Shown one piece after another: positions 61,617 to 64,000 of a DNA stretch of 64,000 nucleotides. Within the stretch, counting starts at the first letter, position 1, and every line of letters begins with the position of its first letter. This DNA is from Lachnospiraceae bacterium. Lineage in GTDB: Bacteria; Bacillota; Clostridia; Lachnospirales; Lachnospiraceae. The notes under the pieces were generated by a model. The model did no database searches, was not told the origin of the DNA, and saw only the letters and a program-made list of their open reading frames with translations. The translations under genes and the position numbers were made by a program. The stretch lies in assembly GCA_017434885.1 (NCBI GenBank), contig JAFSGE010000005.1:372001-436000 (forward strand), read 5' to 3'.

Positions 61617-63889
61617 CAAACTCCTTCTATTTCTGCAATACGTTCCTTAAGCCCTGTATAACGCCTGTTTTCCTTTTCATTATCAATCATCTCACAGACC
61701 GTAGCACTGCTTCCGAGAATTGTTACACACTTTCTCGCTCTGGTAACCGCCGTATACAGCAAATTTCTGTTAAACAGCATTTTAGGACCGGTAAGCAAAG
61801 GCAATATTACCGCAGGATACTCACTTCCCTGTGATTTGTGAATCGTAATGGCGTACGCAAGTTCAATTTCATCAAGCTGGATATAAGGATACTCCACCAG
61901 CCGGTGCTCATCATATTCCACCGTAACCGTCTGGGCCGTATCATTAATCTCTTTCACTACCCCCATATCACCGTTAAAAATTCCCATTCCCTTATCAATA
62001 GGTATGCCATAGCGGCTCAAAATTTCCCAGGTAATCTGATAATTATTTTTTATCTGCATGACTTTATCGCCCTCCCGGAATAATCGCTCACCGCTCATAT
62101 ACTCTTTTTTTTCGGGCGAAGGAGGGTTTAGGTATTCCTGTAAAATTCCGTTTAACACTTCCACGCCCAAACTGCCCTTACGCATAGGAGTAAGCACCTG
62201 TATATCATAGGGTACTGCATCTACATACGGAGGAAGTTTTTCCCTGATAAGCTGTATCATATGTTTATAAATGACATTTACGTCATTTCTTTCGAGTAAA
62301 AAGAAATCTTTGCTTTTATTGGTAAACTCAATCTTTTCTCCCCGGTTGATCTTATGTGCATTGACAACAATGTCACTTTCTCCCGCCTGTCTGAAAATCT
62401 TTTCAAGCTTTACCACCGGGAAACTGCCGCTTTCTATCAAATCATGCAACACCTGCCCCGGTCCAACACTGGGAAGCTGATTCATATCTCCCACCATAAT
62501 CAGTCTGGTACCCACACTGACTGCGCTAAGAAGCGCCTTCAGCAAGTGGATATCCACCATTGACATTTCATCAATTATTACCACATCCGCTTCGAGCGGA
62601 TTTTCTTCATTTCTCTCAAATCCGGCAGTTCTGCCCTCTTCCATAGAGCCGTTAATTTCAAGAAGCCTATGAATGGTTCTCGCTTCAAAGCCGGTAGTTT
62701 CCGTCATTCTCTTTGCCGCTCTTCCTGTAGGCGCTGCTAACAAAATATCCATTCCTTCCGACTCAAAATAACGGATAATCATATTGATGGTAGTAGTCTT
62801 ACCGGTTCCCGGTCCGCCGGACAGAATCATAAGTCCGCTTCGAAGGCTGGTTAATACCGCTTTTCTCTGCAACTCATCCAGCTCCAGGCCTTCTTCACGC
62901 TCCATGGACGTAATAATACTGTCAATTTTTTGTTCCTCACAAGGTAAAAGTTCTCGCTCCATGGTAATATTCAAATCATGCAGCATCCTTGCACATTGCA
63001 GCTCAGCATAATAATATGAACCGGCATAGACACACTTTTCTTCGCCCTTGCATTTAATAACCAACTTTCTGTCCATTGCCAGATTCCCCAACTGGGGCAA
63101 AACCGCTTCCGGTGCAAGGCCAAGGAGCATGGCCGCCCTGTCAAGAAGCACCTCCTCCGGCAGATAAGTATGCCCCTCTCCCGATGCCTGCAAAAGTGCA
63201 TACAAAATACCGCTTCTGATTCTGTAATCGGAATCTGTATGTATACCGATTTTGGAAGCAATTTCGTCTGCCAGCCTAAATCCCACACCGATAATATCCT
63301 CTGCCAGCCGGTAGGGATTCTCTTTCATGATTCCATACAAATTCATGCCGTATTGATTATAAATTTTCACTGCAAGCGTATTAGATATTCCATACTGTTG
63401 TAAAAAGACAAAGGCCTCTCTCATGTCTTTCTTTTCCATCATCTGAACAGCTATTTCACGCGCTTTCCGCTCGCTAATTCCTTTTATTTCAGCAAGTCGC
63501 TCAGGTTCCTGCTCAATAATGCGGAATGTATCTTCCTTAAAGGCTTTCACAATTCGCTTGGCCAAGGCTTCCCCAATTCCTTTAATGGCACCGGAGCTTA
63601 GATATCTCTCCATACTGACAATATCATCCGGCGGCACAACCCGAAATCGCTCTGCCTTCATCTGATGCCCATAAACCGGATGTTCCACAAAAGTTCCCTG
63701 TATCTCTAACGTTTCCCCTGCTTCTACATTTTTGAAGGATCCTACACAGGTAATTTCATCATCATCCGTTACTAACATAAGAACTGCATAGCCATTTTCT
63801 TTATTCTGAAAAATAATATGGTCGATATATCCCTTTATTTGTTCCAATGTGCATCGTAACCTTTCTTTTATTTTAACAACACTTTGCAT
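61616..63889 (-). CDS. recD2: RecD2-type ATP-dependent DNA helicase
   Basis: A ~757-residue SF1B helicase that unwinds DNA 5'-3' without RecB/RecC. The N-terminal ~340 residues form the RecD2-specific OB and helix-hairpin-helix region (GYIDHIIFQNKENGYAVLML, then SSGAIKGIGEALAKRIV). The core has Walker A SGGPGTGKTTT, Walker B VVIIDEMSMVD, the GDMNQLPSVGPG motif and a late THKSQGSEYPAVILPL and YTAVTRARK. Start is taken at ATG 63889; a TTG seven codons earlier is possible and no strong ribosome site is seen. It heads the recD2-comF run. Confidence 0.93.
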   Translation of the reverse strand: MQSVVKIKERLRCTLEQIKGYIDHIIFQNKENGYAVLMLVTDDDEITCVGSFKNVEAGETLEIQGTFVEHPVYGHQMKAERFRVVPPDDIVSMERYLSSGAIKGIGEALAKRIVKAFKEDTFRIIEQEPERLAEIKGISERKAREIAVQMMEKKDMREAFVFLQQYGISNTLAVKIYNQYGMNLYGIMKENPYRLAEDIIGVGFRLADEIASKIGIHTDSDYRIRSGILYALLQASGEGHTYLPEEVLLDRAAMLLGLAPEAVLPQLGNLAMDRKLVIKCKGEEKCVYAGSYYYAELQCARMLHDLNITMERELLPCEEQKIDSIITSMEREEGLELDELQRKAVLTSLRSGLMILSGGPGTGKTTTINMIIRYFESEGMDILLAAPTGRAAKRMTETTGFEARTIHRLLEINGSMEEGRTAGFERNEENPLEADVVIIDEMSMVDIHLLKALLSAVSVGTRLIMVGDMNQLPSVGPGQVLHDLIESGSFPVVKLEKIFRQAGESDIVVNAHKINRGEKIEFTNKSKDFFLLERNDVNVIYKHMIQLIREKLPPYVDAVPYDIQVLTPMRKGSLGVEVLNGILQEYLNPPSPEKKEYMSGERLFREGDKVMQIKNNYQITWEILSRYGIPIDKGMGIFNGDMGVVKEINDTAQTVTVEYDEHRLVEYPYIQLDEIELAYAITIHKSQGSEYPAVILPLLTGPKMLFNRNLLYTAVTRARKCVTILGSSATVCEMIDNEKENRRYTGLKERIAEIEGV

Positions 63890-63945
63890 TATTAAAGAAG
63901 TCTTTAGCAATGTCCGAAATCATGCTTGCTCCATCAGGCATACAG

Positions 63946-63995
63946 CAAAAAAGAGCTGCATGATAAGACGGTTCCCCGTCCGATATCAGCAGCCT
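63946..63995 (-). terminator. intrinsic terminator of a gene beyond the right edge
   Basis: On the minus strand GAGGCTGC ... GCAGCTC, TGATA/TATCA and GGACGG/CCGTCT form one long stem with small bulges and a GGAA loop, followed by about six T. It ends a unit that lies to the right of the window, so recD2 begins a new unit about 57 nt further on. Confidence 0.85.
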
Positions 63996-64000
63996 CTTTG

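Overview
This 64-kb window looks like a chromosome segment of an anaerobic Firmicute, most likely a Lachnospiraceae-type clostridium. The evidence is moderate to low GC, strong AGGAGG-type ribosome sites, frequent GTG and TTG starts, a T-box in front of metG, the hprK/whiA/crh cluster, cdaA-cdaR-glmM, and a recD2-comF-yvyF-like operon. Nearly all genes are on the minus strand; only the cyclophilin, the AraC regulator and the DUF3048 lipoprotein genes are on the plus strand. I see no rRNA, tRNA, CRISPR array or intact insertion sequence.

Layout on the minus strand, from low to high coordinates. 1-7.7 kb: hydrolase (cut by the edge), metG with its T-box, NhaC antiporter, PAP2 phosphatase, GNAT protein, cyclophilin, class II aldolase. 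7.8-12.8 kb: hprK-glk-murB-rapZ-whiA-crh, a carbon-control and cell-wall operon whose last gene is an HPr paralog with Asp instead of His at position 15. 12.9-17.7 kb: a four-gene envelope operon (CotH-type kinase, Cthe_2159-like lipoprotein, VTC-type polyphosphate polymerase, DUF4956 membrane protein). 17.7-21.1 kb: phosphoesterase, a MerR-methyltransferase fusion under a 19-bp-spacer promoter, and an Rpn-type nuclease.

21.3-34.9 kb is an A+T-rich accessory island of small proteins, most with one N-terminal membrane anchor and an exported domain. At least five resemble NTF2-fold immunity proteins; others are duplicated, mosaic, truncated or broken by a stop codon. The island also has a PD-(D/E)XK transposase-like gene and a 115-nt multibranched inverted-repeat element. 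Its three apparent transcription units each begin with a 34-nt promoter-like motif (TGCAA ... GGGT, identical spacing). The same motif precedes the large lipoprotein gene at 47.4 kb, beside an ECF sigma/anti-sigma pair. The sigma factor, two large lipoproteins, a transglutaminase-like protein and the island may therefore form one envelope-associated regulon. This is inference from motif geometry.

35-39.3 kb: uvrC and ftsH. 39.4-47.4 kb: the ECF locus. 47.5-53.6 kb: GDP-fucose synthesis (gmd, fcl) around a LIC_10190-type membrane protein, a divergent AraC regulator, a DUF212 protein and a dTDP-rhamnose-type reductase. 53.9-64 kb: DUF3048 lipoprotein, then recD2-comF-yvyF-like-two membrane proteins-cdaA-cdaR-glmM-HPr. 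This HPr has both His15 and Ser46, so the window holds the kinase HprK, a normal HPr and a His-less Crh-like partner.
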